Assembly (NCBI GenBank): GCA_022225965.2
Contig: JAKJXP020000021.1
Coordinates: 310,001 to 374,000 of the forward strand
Source of the DNA: Diatrype stigma
Lineage: Eukaryota > Ascomycota > Sordariomycetes > Xylariales > Diatrypaceae
Direction: 5' to 3'
DNA: 64,000 nt
Shown: piece by piece, positions 10,650 to 20,643 of the stretch
Numbering within the stretch: position 1 is the first letter of the stretch
Layout: every line of letters begins with the position of its first letter
Position numbers and translations under genes: made by a program
Notes under the pieces: model-generated
The model's input: the letters and a program-made list of their open reading frames with translations, nothing else
What the model was told of the DNA's origin: nothing
The model's database searches: none

Positions 10650-13370
10650 ATGGCTGCACGAGCGGCTGCAGAAGTGTGGCCCCAACTAGAGAAAGTGCGG
10701 AAAACTCTATCGCTACTCACCAGCTCTAGACGACACCGTTTCCCACGTCTTCCCATATCTGCATCACCTAATCGCATATTGGCATTGCGGTTGAAGGGCA
10801 GATTAAGCGAGTACCAAAGAAAGCGATACGCTGAAAGTTACCGCCTCGCGGCCATGAGAAGAGATGAAAGGCTTCCCCTTCTTACTACCCAAACCTTGCT
10901 GCGGCGGGTGGTCTTCCCTGGCGAGAAGGAAATAGCGACGGAACTTGGCCCATCCCATTCACCCGAATGGCTGGACCGCTTGAGGACCCTCGCATCAAGA
11001 GGCTACTCTGAGCAGGACCTTGACCACTGGGTATGGATTCTGTCGGCCGAGAATGGAGATGCCCGTGTTGAGCGTCTTTTCTCTACCGAAGCGCGATTCC
11101 CCCCCTTCCTCGTTTTTCTGTTACTGAGGAAAGATGAAAGGATCTACCGGGCAGAGACCTTGGTTGCCCTCATGAAGCATATATCAAAGCAGTATTGCAA
11201 GCCACAACCGAAAGCGCCGTCTGGTCAGAACGGAGCCGACGACGGTCGAGCCCCGCTACGGATACAGGTGGAGGAATTTGTCGTTATTCTTGGGCGCCTT
11301 GTTCATCACGTGCAGAGAGTATGGCCTCGGTCTATCGTTACAGTGGCGCGACTGGCGGCGGACTACATAAGAAATGTACCCTCTATTTCCAGATATCGAA
11401 AGCTACGTCGCAATCACTGGGCAAGTCGCTGCTTAATCTTCAACAAAGCATTGCAGCTATTTCGTAAGCCTGCTACAGAGAGACCTATGGTCCACATGGA
11501 GTTCAATTGGAGGGCACAGAAGGTGCTACTAGCCATGTCCGAGAATCTAGACCGACGTCTTATCATCACTAGGCGCAGTTTCCGAGCTATTCGGGAAGTT
11601 ATTATTGGCTTGAAAAAGTCGGACGAGGAGAGGTCTGTGGCTGCGAGATTTACGAAGACCTGGCCACCGTATAGACAAGATTTCGATGGGCGAGATGCCT
11701 CAAAAACGTTGGATGATGACTATTCGCGAAGTGTCAAGGCGGGAAATCTCATGACGCAGGAGGGATATCCCGATAATGATTATGACCGAGCCCTAAGCAG
11801 CCTTGGGGGCACGTCCGACGAGTCTCCGACAATTCAAACCCGCAGTCTCGCCCCTAAGGAATGGAAGGGTGATAAGCAGGCATGGAACTTCTTCAGCCTA
11901 TGGGCTATGAAGGTACGAGCGACCCGTACCATCAATGAGGCTTGGCAGGTCTTTACTGGGTTTTCCGATGAGCGGCCCAACTTTCAAGTGTACGGCGAGA
12001 TGTTCCTCAAACTACAAGCCCGGGAGACGGAGAGTGAAGGGGACGTGTTGCCGGGAGACGCCCGAGAAACATTCCCCATCCACCGTGGGAGCTATAGCGA
12101 GTATGAGCTCGCTAGGCAATCGCCACCAACGGTTGCAGAATTGTACGATGAGATGATGAGCCGCGGTGTCCCACCGGAAGGCAATTGCCTCCTCACTTTG
12201 GTGCGCAATGCACGGACTGTGGAAGAAGGGTTACGCTATCTATATGACAGTGCAGTAGACGACGTCAGCGTCAAGTCATTAGCACTATTCAAGCGGCCAT
12301 CCCATCAGGTGCTTCGACGGATTCCCTTGCTAGTTTTCAACAGCTATATTCAGCTGCTTTGCAGGCTACAGCCGGACCGGCGAGGGCGGCAAAAATTCGA
12401 AGCCGACGAGCTGTATCGAATCCGCCATGCCATCGAGCTGATCAAGCTGCGGTTGGAGCCGACGACCACGGAAGGCGCGACATTCCGGCCGCCCTGGCAC
12501 GCCGTGTTCCGGGCCCTGGCGAGGCCGTACCTCTGTCTCTCGAACCAGACGCGAGGCAACATGGACGCCGAAGCGCTCTCGATGTCCACCGACCTGCTGC
12601 CCCACGTCCTCAAGGCCGTCGGCATGGACATGGATATCTTCATGTACTACTGTCGCACGGTGCAGAAGACGGCAGCGACGCAGCTGTCGCTGGAGGACCG
12701 AGCGGCCGGGAATCCGTACTCGGCGCAATTCGCGGCGGCGGCGGAGGCGGGATGGAGCGCACCGCCGCCCCCGCTGGTGGCCGGGCGAGACGACCTGCTA
12801 CGGTCGATCGGGGGGTTCTTCGCCACGCTCACGACCCCCGTGCGCGTCACCAGCGGCCTCGACTTTTTCCCGTCGCTGCGCCACCCCATCGGCCCCGCCC
12901 ACCTGCACACGCACATGCGCACGCTGGCCTTCCTCGAGGACGCCGGCGCCATGGCCGCCGCCATGCGCTGGATGCTGCGGAACTGGGCCCACGTCGACGC
13001 CGAGGCCGAGCGCCTGGGGCCCCGGGGCCCCCGCCTCGTCGCTAGGACCCTCTGCGCCTTTCGCGCGTTCGCCTTCGTCTCCGACAACACCGATCATCCC
13101 AATTACAATACCGCTAGCAATAACAAGAACAACAACAACGGAAGCGAAAACGAAGACAGCGGAAACGAAGATAGCGACAATTATAGCAACAGCTACGGAC
13201 CCGAGATGGCCGCCGAGCTAGACAGGCTGATGGAGGAGGCGTCCGCTAAGACCTATGGCGCCTGGCGCTGGCCTACTCCCGCCGAGGTCGACTTCTACGT
13301 CCAGTCGGATCAGCGCGGCCACTCCCGGCTCCTGCAGCAGCGCATCATGATGCGGCAGCAGCAGCGGTAG
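10650..13370 (+). CDS. Large helical, possibly PPR-like mitochondrial protein
   Basis: A single exon of 906 residues. The N-terminus (MAARAAAEVWPQLEKVRKTL...) is basic and could be a mitochondrial presequence. Most of the protein is predicted helical. Segments such as AWNFFSLWAMKVRATRTINEAWQVF, PTVAELYDEMMSRGVPPEGNCLLTLVRNARTVEEGLRYLYD and LVFNSYIQLLCRL resemble the paired helices of pentatricopeptide (PPR) proteins, which bind organelle RNA. I cannot count regular 35-residue repeats by eye, so PPR-like is an inference. Near the C-terminus (about residues 815-850) there is an Asn/Ser/Glu-rich low-complexity stretch, followed by a conserved-looking end (KTYGAWRWPTPAEVDFYVQ). It is divergent from the DUF155 mitochondrial gene. 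Third positions are markedly more GC-rich in the last third (from about 12.4 kb). No closer function is recognisable. Confidence 0.6.
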   Translation: MAARAAAEVWPQLEKVRKTLSLLTSSRRHRFPRLPISASPNRILALRLKGRLSEYQRKRYAESYRLAAMRRDERLPLLTTQTLLRRVVFPGEKEIATELGPSHSPEWLDRLRTLASRGYSEQDLDHWVWILSAENGDARVERLFSTEARFPPFLVFLLLRKDERIYRAETLVALMKHISKQYCKPQPKAPSGQNGADDGRAPLRIQVEEFVVILGRLVHHVQRVWPRSIVTVARLAADYIRNVPSISRYRKLRRNHWASRCLIFNKALQLFRKPATERPMVHMEFNWRAQKVLLAMSENLDRRLIITRRSFRAIREVIIGLKKSDEERSVAARFTKTWPPYRQDFDGRDASKTLDDDYSRSVKAGNLMTQEGYPDNDYDRALSSLGGTSDESPTIQTRSLAPKEWKGDKQAWNFFSLWAMKVRATRTINEAWQVFTGFSDERPNFQVYGEMFLKLQARETESEGDVLPGDARETFPIHRGSYSEYELARQSPPTVAELYDEMMSRGVPPEGNCLLTLVRNARTVEEGLRYLYDSAVDDVSVKSLALFKRPSHQVLRRIPLLVFNSYIQLLCRLQPDRRGRQKFEADELYRIRHAIELIKLRLEPTTTEGATFRPPWHAVFRALARPYLCLSNQTRGNMDAEALSMSTDLLPHVLKAVGMDMDIFMYYCRTVQKTAATQLSLEDRAAGNPYSAQFAAAAEAGWSAPPPPLVAGRDDLLRSIGGFFATLTTPVRVTSGLDFFPSLRHPIGPAHLHTHMRTLAFLEDAGAMAAAMRWMLRNWAHVDAEAERLGPRGPRLVARTLCAFRAFAFVSDNTDHPNYNTASNNKNNNNGSENEDSGNEDSDNYSNSYGPEMAAELDRLMEEASAKTYGAWRWPTPAEVDFYVQSDQRGHSRLLQQRIMMRQQQR

Positions 13371-14746
13371 CAGGGACGGGAGTAGCGGAAGCAGCTGGCT
13401 ACCTAGACAGTCAGATCGACGAAATTTCGATGCTGAGGCAACTTCGTTTACAAGTTCAATGATCACTTGCTGCTAGGTTATCATTCTAGATATTTATTGT
13501 ACTTATATTATAAAGAGAACCAAGGTCGAAGGTCGAGTTTGTGTGTATGAATGGCCGTATACACATATACACGGATAGTACACGGATAGGTACCTAGCGT
13601 TTGTATGTAGTCGAATAGGAGAACGAAGTGACCCGATTCTCCCGTCGGAAATGTACTTGGCTGTCTACTTCGTATATCACGGAGTTCCCCGTTTCATCTG
13701 GCCCTTCTCATAACAACCGCAGGTGCGAGATAGTAAGAAAATTCGCACCTTCCCCGAATTATAGGAGCCGTATTTCATGATACAACCCCCACCTCTTTGG
13801 TTTGCTAGGTACCTAGGTACATACAGGGACCTTACTTAAGCTGGACCCTGCATGCGGCTAAGGTAAAGGTGGAATTGGTGGAATGCCCCTGACGCGAAAT
13901 AGTGAAACTTAATTGGCCAATAGAGCTCCGTCCAAAACCCCAACGCGGTAAAGTGGCATGTCAAAAGACTCCACCTTCCCTTCCCTTCCCTTTCCTCTCT
14001 CAAGTCGCGTGCAGGTTTTCACGTCACGAAAAATGGACAATGGCCACAATATTCCCGACGCTTGCTTGCGGATCGCGAATACATGCTCAGTCAGCTCATG
14101 GTATTCGCAGAGTGGCCCGGCCTGTTCCGCGAGAGAGATGGGACATTTGGGAACCCTCGGTGCTTATTCAACGTTCCTAATAGACAGCACACTGCTGGAA
14201 TAATATCGTACCTAGAATCACCCTTTCTTTTTTAGTGCCTCCATCCCTTTCCACGCGATACCTGGGCCTTCGCCTTCGCTTGGATTGCTTTCGTCCAACT
14301 AGTCGGGGTTTCTGGACACATAATGTGGAATGTAGTATCCGCCCCGTCGTTACTCGTCTACCGTCCTCGTCGATGAAGAATCAACCTGTATCCATAAGCA
14401 ACATGTTACACATACGTTGATACATTGACTAGTTGATCTCTGACATCTCCCGGTTCGCGCCCCCGGGTACCATCCACTCCACTCGTCCACTCGTGCTCGA
14501 ATCACCTACTCTGCCGTCGACCCCGCATTGGAAATCATTGATCGTTGGAAATATCCAAGGCTTACAGTAGTGGCCAATCTTGGGCATATAACGGAGCTCT
14601 GTACGTGTGGTGTGCCCTTATCTACCGAAAGCCTACTCTAATATAACCCTCTCCGTATATGTAGTACCTCTGGATGTAATACAACATGTATAGAGACACC
14701 CACTCTTTCGACGGACGACTTGGTTTATACCCGCCGACCTTCCAAT
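13371..14746. other. Intergenic, upstream of the methyltransferase
   Basis: About 1.4 kb with no supportable ORF. It holds pyrimidine-rich tracts near 13975-14000 and 14220-14260, as often found in fungal promoters and 5' leaders. Confidence 0.55.
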
Positions 14747-17700
14747 ATGCAGTCAATCAGCTCAGCGCCGCTCCTCTTCGACGAATCTGATACCTACGGT
14801 CTATTTAGTGATCTTGATAACCCCACGACACTAGGTGGGACCGAGTCCCGGAGCCTCAGTTTGCCCAGTGATTTAGAGCTTCTAAACAGTGAGGCAACCC
14901 TGGTTCCAGACTGGCCTGATACGGATGTTTTCGAGGACCCGATACCAAGCCAAGACTTCGAACACAGTCAAGAGCCGCCTATCTTGACCGAGCCCGTATC
15001 TACGTCCACAAATGTAGAGGTTCAGCTCCCTGTGTCGACTTTGACGCAGCCGAGGTCTTTATACTTCAATTTCGAGCCCCCTGCACCCGAGACTACCGAA
15101 CCAAGGGCTCTAGATGCTCTCGCCCAAGAATTGAAGCTACAGGACCCAATAGAAGGGGAAGATTTTATAGAATTCGTCCTGGACGACTTTTCTATATATA
15201 TCGATTCGGTTCAATACCCGAACGAGCTTAGACCTTTGCAGCATCTGAACAAAGCTGAACGATTCTACTTTGATGGCACGCTGTGTACTGGCAAGGCGAG
15301 ATTCTATCTGAGGCGGGTTCCCTTCCGTGAGCTCCCGATTGGGAACTATGGTGCGGACTACCATTCTGTCGGGGATCAGATTTGGATACGGTCTTTCCTG
15401 AATGAAAAGTTGAAAAAGGAGATATATTATAAACTAGGGTCCCCTTCAGTCGAATACACCAGGTTCCACGCACCCTTCTTGTGGGTTGCAAATCTCGCCA
15501 AACATGTCCTCGATTACTGTGCATATCTCCAGTCGAGCGGGCGTCGTGCTGTGTTACACGACTTCAAATCACGCTTCAGTATATGGCTTCTGCGGAAACA
15601 CAGGAAATCCAAAGCATTTCAGACATGGTATGATGCGCACGGAAGCGATGACTTCCGGGGTGCAATAGTCGCCAATGTTCTCTATATCTGGAGGGAAGCC
15701 TGTGGCGTGGATCGAAAAGGCGCCTCCTATCATCGCTTGTGGAAGGAGATAAACTCCCTTACTCAATACCGGCCTAACATTGGGTTTTCCAACGAGTCAC
15801 TGGGCGAAATTGACGAGGAAGCAGCGCCGAGACCGAGGAAGAAAGATGTCCAGCAGCATTATATTCCTCCGAAGACCACAGTCACGCCTTATATACACGA
15901 TCTATTCTCTCACATGAGCTTCGGCCAGATACTGGAGAAGGTAACGCCATCTCCTGATATCCAGAAACGCCGAACGGCAGTTATATTGAACGATGAATCA
16001 CGAAGCTTATCAGCCGCATCTCAAACATCTCACAAAAGACCCAATTCGGATTGGGAACGTTTCATTGCATCTATCCAACGTGGCGATGTGATTTCAACAC
16101 CGCCCGATGACGCGGAGAGGACCAAAACTACGTGGAAGCTGGAGACGTCAGTTCATCATGAGAATAAACATGTATGGTATGGTCTAGTACAGGACATTCA
16201 TCAAACGCCGAGAGGAAAGCACTCCTTTGATGTGATTTGGCTGTATCACCCTAGAGATACACCCTGCGCCAAAATGAAGTATCCGTGGAAAAATGAGCTC
16301 TTTCTGTCGGATAATTGCACCTGCCACAGCAATATGGCCACAGTGAAAGATGCCGACATCATCTCCACACATCAGGTGCATTGGTTTGGGAGTCCATCTA
16401 CCTCTGCGGAGTTCTTCGTGCGTCAAACGTATACGATCGACGAACAGCGATGGGTCACTCTTCAGGCAGCACACATGAAGTGCGCGGACAGGGATATGTC
16501 AATTAAGCAGGATAAATTCGAAGTTGGCGATGCGGTTCTTGTCCACACAAAGTCGAAATCCCTTGAGCTAGAGAATTTCGTGGTCGAATCCTTCTTTGAT
16601 GAGGGCGCAAAGAGATTTGTCCGTCTAAGAAAACTTCTGCGAAGAAGACTCGTCGACCCAAAAGCCTCGGGATCCCCACCAAACGAGCTCTTATACTCGG
16701 CGAGGCTCGTCGAGATCGAAGCGAGAAGTATTGCCCGACGGTGCCTCGTTAGAGTTTTTCGTCTTGACGAGAAAATCCCGGCTCCTTATGACCGCAATGG
16801 TATCGGTGATGCTTTCTTCATTACGCACCAGGAATTGGTCACGGAAGATGGCCAAGTCCAATATGTCCCTGCCAATATTGAATCCCTCGGCTCGTTACGG
16901 CAAGGCTTCAACCCAAGTCGCACTGTGCACTCTCAGAAACTCAAAGGTTTAGATTTGTTTTGTGGCGGTGGAAATTTCGGACGCGGTCTCGAGGATAGCA
17001 ACGCAATCGAGATGCGCTGGACCAACGACATCTGGAAAGAGGCCATTCATACTTACATGGCGAATGTCAAGCCAGACTCATGTACTCCCTTCCTAGGCTC
17101 TGTCGACGACTTGCTCCGCCATGCTTTACTGGGTGACGGAAAGGCACCTCGTCCCGGGGAGGTCCAGTTCATCTCCGGTGGCTCGCCTTGTCCAGGGTTC
17201 TCCTTACTGACAAACGACAAGACAACGGACAAGCAGCGAAAGAACCAATCACTCGTGGCTTCTTTCGCCTCTTATATCGACCTGTACCGCCCTCACTATG
17301 GTCTGCTTGAAAATGTCATTCAGATGGTGCAAGCAAAACATAATCGGGACGAGTGTGTCTTTTCCCAGCTCGTTAGCGCCGTTGTCGGACTAGGATACCA
17401 AACACAGATCCTATTCATGGACGCGTGGTCTTTTGGTGCACCACAGTCTCGGAGCCGCGTGTTCCTATTATTCACGGCACCGGGCCTCCGTGTACCCAAA
17501 ATCCCGGTGCCCACGCATTCGCACCCGCCCGGCATGGGGCTACGAAGGCTAGGATTGATGTCTAACGGCCAGTCCTTCAGCCAACGTGAGCGGCTGCCGA
17601 CACCTTTCAAATTCACCAGCGCGATGGAAGCCGTCAGCGACCTCCCGGACATACAGGATTCGAAGGCGGACTACTGCGTCGGGTTCCCCGACCACCGGCT

Positions 17701-18595
17701 CTCAATGGGGTACACGCCCATGCTGCGCAAGCAGGTGCAGCACATCCCAACGCAGCCGTGGGAGATGAACTTCAGCAAGGCCTACTACGGTGCCGGCGTC
17801 ATGGACGAGTCCACGCGGTGGCAGCTGTATCCCGCTAAGGAGAAGTCCCGCACCCAGGTCATCTCGCGCGGCTGGGGCCGCATCCACCCTCACGACTTGT
17901 TCCCCACCATCACAACGTCCTGTGGGCCCTCGGACGCCCGCATCGGCCAGATCAACCACTGGCACCAACCGCGGCCCATCACCATCCTCGAGGCCCGGCG
18001 CGCCCAGGGCTTCCTCGACACCGAGGTCATCCTCGGCTCGCCCCGTGATCAGTACCGCATCGTGGGCAACAGCGTCGCGCGCCAGGTGGCGCTGTCGCTC
18101 GGCCTCGCCATCCGCGAGGCCTGGTTCGGCACCTTGCTGGACGAGAAACCCATCCCTCAGAGGCAGACGGCGGCGGCAGTGGAATCCGTCGACAAGGTGA
18201 ACACTAGTTTCGATATTGGAACTCCTGACATCACCACCACTAGCATCGACACGGGACTCACCCCCCTTGCTACCGCTGCTGCCGATTTCCCAGTCGCCAT
18301 GGACTCGGCAAGTTCCACGGATGAGCTCACGAAAAGCTACACCGACGAACTCTGGTCACGCAACACCCCGCTTACCACGCCGGGCACCAGCGACATCAAC
18401 AGCGAACTAGCGGCGGCTGATTGTACCCCAAAAGCGGCAACATCAGCGCCTACGACGGTCCGCCGGAAGCGGTCGTCGACCCTGTACGTGGAGGTCGTCA
18501 ATAAGAAGCAGAGACATCAAACTGATGCTACCGCGAGGGATTCCGTGAGCTCGGCTCCGGATATTGGCGACGCTTTTCTTGGGCTTGGGAGCTGA
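14747..18595 (+). CDS. dim-2: DIM-2 type DNA (cytosine-5) methyltransferase
   Basis: A single exon of 1282 residues. The ATG at 14747 (MQSISSAPLLFDES) is the first in frame. The N-terminal 400 residues are acidic and poorly defined. Two BAH-like regions follow: about 470-570 (HVWYGLVQD, DVIWLYHPRDT, KYPWKNELFLSDNC) and about 590-710. The catalytic domain runs from about 730 to 1130 with motif I DLFCGGGNFGRGLE, motif IV GGSPCPGFS with the nucleophile near Cys815, motif VI LLENV (about 855), motif VIII QSRSRVF, motif IX ILEARRAQGF and motif X RIVGNSVARQVA. PCP in place of the usual PCQ is characteristic of the DIM-2 family. In Neurospora DIM-2 does all cytosine methylation, guided by H3K9me3 and HP1 to RIP-mutated repeats; the same role here is inferred. 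All catalytic motifs are intact. The C-terminal 150 residues are Ser/Thr-rich with a basic KRSSTLYVEVVNKKQR patch. Confidence 0.93.
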   Translation: MQSISSAPLLFDESDTYGLFSDLDNPTTLGGTESRSLSLPSDLELLNSEATLVPDWPDTDVFEDPIPSQDFEHSQEPPILTEPVSTSTNVEVQLPVSTLTQPRSLYFNFEPPAPETTEPRALDALAQELKLQDPIEGEDFIEFVLDDFSIYIDSVQYPNELRPLQHLNKAERFYFDGTLCTGKARFYLRRVPFRELPIGNYGADYHSVGDQIWIRSFLNEKLKKEIYYKLGSPSVEYTRFHAPFLWVANLAKHVLDYCAYLQSSGRRAVLHDFKSRFSIWLLRKHRKSKAFQTWYDAHGSDDFRGAIVANVLYIWREACGVDRKGASYHRLWKEINSLTQYRPNIGFSNESLGEIDEEAAPRPRKKDVQQHYIPPKTTVTPYIHDLFSHMSFGQILEKVTPSPDIQKRRTAVILNDESRSLSAASQTSHKRPNSDWERFIASIQRGDVISTPPDDAERTKTTWKLETSVHHENKHVWYGLVQDIHQTPRGKHSFDVIWLYHPRDTPCAKMKYPWKNELFLSDNCTCHSNMATVKDADIISTHQVHWFGSPSTSAEFFVRQTYTIDEQRWVTLQAAHMKCADRDMSIKQDKFEVGDAVLVHTKSKSLELENFVVESFFDEGAKRFVRLRKLLRRRLVDPKASGSPPNELLYSARLVEIEARSIARRCLVRVFRLDEKIPAPYDRNGIGDAFFITHQELVTEDGQVQYVPANIESLGSLRQGFNPSRTVHSQKLKGLDLFCGGGNFGRGLEDSNAIEMRWTNDIWKEAIHTYMANVKPDSCTPFLGSVDDLLRHALLGDGKAPRPGEVQFISGGSPCPGFSLLTNDKTTDKQRKNQSLVASFASYIDLYRPHYGLLENVIQMVQAKHNRDECVFSQLVSAVVGLGYQTQILFMDAWSFGAPQSRSRVFLLFTAPGLRVPKIPVPTHSHPPGMGLRRLGLMSNGQSFSQRERLPTPFKFTSAMEAVSDLPDIQDSKADYCVGFPDHRLSMGYTPMLRKQVQHIPTQPWEMNFSKAYYGAGVMDESTRWQLYPAKEKSRTQVISRGWGRIHPHDLFPTITTSCGPSDARIGQINHWHQPRPITILEARRAQGFLDTEVILGSPRDQYRIVGNSVARQVALSLGLAIREAWFGTLLDEKPIPQRQTAAAVESVDKVNTSFDIGTPDITTTSIDTGLTPLATAAADFPVAMDSASSTDELTKSYTDELWSRNTPLTTPGTSDINSELAAADCTPKAATSAPTTVRRKRSSTLYVEVVNKKQRHQTDATARDSVSSAPDIGDAFLGLGS

Positions 18596-20643
18596 CTAGC
18601 CCTTGACGATCGATCGAAGCTGAATTGATCATGTGATCTGAGGATGTTGGGAGGGGTTGTTGGCGAACACAAAGCATCAGCAATGGGTACATAACACTGG
18701 GGAAGACCATGTAGCCAGCGAGCCATCAGTTAGCCATCGCCCAAGTGGCTCGCTCTATACCGAAATAACCGAGTGGAATGGGGAGCAGAAACTACGCTTT
18801 GCTGGTGTCACGTAGCATGGAAGGATGCTTTGAGATCTCGAAACCTCTGGCTTGGGTTAAATAGGGGGGGCAGCCCAACCACTCGCACATCCCGATGCCA
18901 TCAGCGAGCAATATCGCAGTATGGTGGGTAGACGACACTCTTGCCTACACCTTTCGCACTACAGCTGGGAAAGGGGAAAAGGTAGCATTAGAGGTTGGAT
19001 AGTCTGTTGGCGGCTTCAAGGAAGCCCCAATGAAACCCCCTTCCCGAAGCATCATGGTAGGAGTGGGTGGGGGTTTGGACATGTTGCCCTTTCGGACTGG
19101 CTTTATCTGGTAAAGGCGATTGGGTGCTGTATATATCTGGAGGATGATGATACGTATATAAGAAATGAAAGGAAAAGTGCTCTCTAGCACCCGTGAAAAT
19201 AGAACGTACTGCGCATATGTATATTCTATGTATGGGAAGATCGAACCGGATATAGTCGGAAATTGACTATTGTCCTATAAAAGCTGAAGTCTCGTGCTGT
19301 ACCACGCACATACTTACACATAGGGGGGCTTGTCACTCCCCCTCTCCCTACATATACAGCTCTCATTCATTCCTCAGCCTGTAGAAATTCCTGGGATAGC
19401 CTGGACAGCCGGTAAACTGTGCAAGTATACGAAGTCGTGGCATATCAAGTGGTGGGTTTTTGTCAAGATATATCGCCATAGGCTTTACATCACTTAGACG
19501 AGAACTGCTGGAATAATTAGCAAAACTTAACAGTCATCTTTAACTGCTTAGCTGTTAAAGGCATCTCACGTTGTACTCACAAACAATTGCCCCCGAGGGG
19601 CCGCTATCACCTGTTTTCGCAGACAATTTGACCCAATAATGAAAGCTTAGTGTTCATCGCATGCTTAGGGACTGTGCCATAACCACATGGAATCGCGCTT
19701 CAACGAAGAAATGCCTCATTTCGATCAGTAAATTTTGCCAGATATACCTATGTTTGAGGGTCCAAGATATGCTGTGGAGTCTATCACCTATATCTGCTAT
19801 ATGTAGAGCTCGTACGAGTTATCGTCGGATAAGTTACACCGCATCGAGGCTCTACGATACTCTTAGCCGCACGCAAAATCCCCATCCTTCTCCAAATTTT
19901 CGTTGTCACCGTGTTCGCCGCGGAGCTACAGACTACAGACTAACTACGCTGCCTGTCAATGCGATGACCCCAAGCAGGTTCGGTCATCAAAGCGACGATA
20001 TGCTACGAGGAACAAGAAATGAGCGACGATAGCGGTGGAGACCATCACCATCCTCAACCCCACTATCCCAAGCCGATCTGGTAAGCTCAGACTTGGAGAA
20101 CGGCCCGTTTCCCCCTTGTGAGGGGAAGACCCGCATGATGGCGCCGACCGGCAGATCAGAAGTCACCGGTTGTTGCCCTCGGTGGTAGTGAGCCCGAGCC
20201 GCCACGGCTGAAATCCGGGCGATATCCTGCGTAGCGGTAGGAGCGGCTATACTATCAGGATTCCACCAGCACGACCGTCGTCAGTGCCCAGGCTCTCGGA
20301 AAGGTGGCAAGGCTTGCGATAGGCTCGGATAAGCGTCGAGATCGGTGCAACACGATCTCGGGCTGCTTGGGGAGGGGGGGGGGGGGGTTCCCCATAATGA
20401 TGCACGAAAGAAACCCCTGGCTTGCTGGTATAGCACGTGGATGATCTCCGTTCGTGTTACTACTCCCCCACATGGTATAACCCCGATTCATATCATTTTC
20501 GCGGACTGGGGTTCTGGTCGAGTCCTGCGGCGCGGCGATCATTGCTATAGTATAAAGGCGATGTGATGGCCACATCCAGACAGATCGAATATGCCCGTGG
20601 GTAGCTAGCATCTGTGCCCGTATAGAACACGCAGACAGAAGAC
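18596..20643. other. Intergenic, no gene seen
   Basis: About 2 kb between the methyltransferase and the arabinofuranosidase. There is no supportable ORF. A 14-base G run lies at 20374-20387. The right end is the arabinofuranosidase promoter; I found no convincing XlnR/AraR-type site. Confidence 0.55.

Noticed and set aside
14720..14746. Upstream extension of the methyltransferase by 9 residues
   Set aside because: It would begin with TTG; the first ATG in frame is at 14747.
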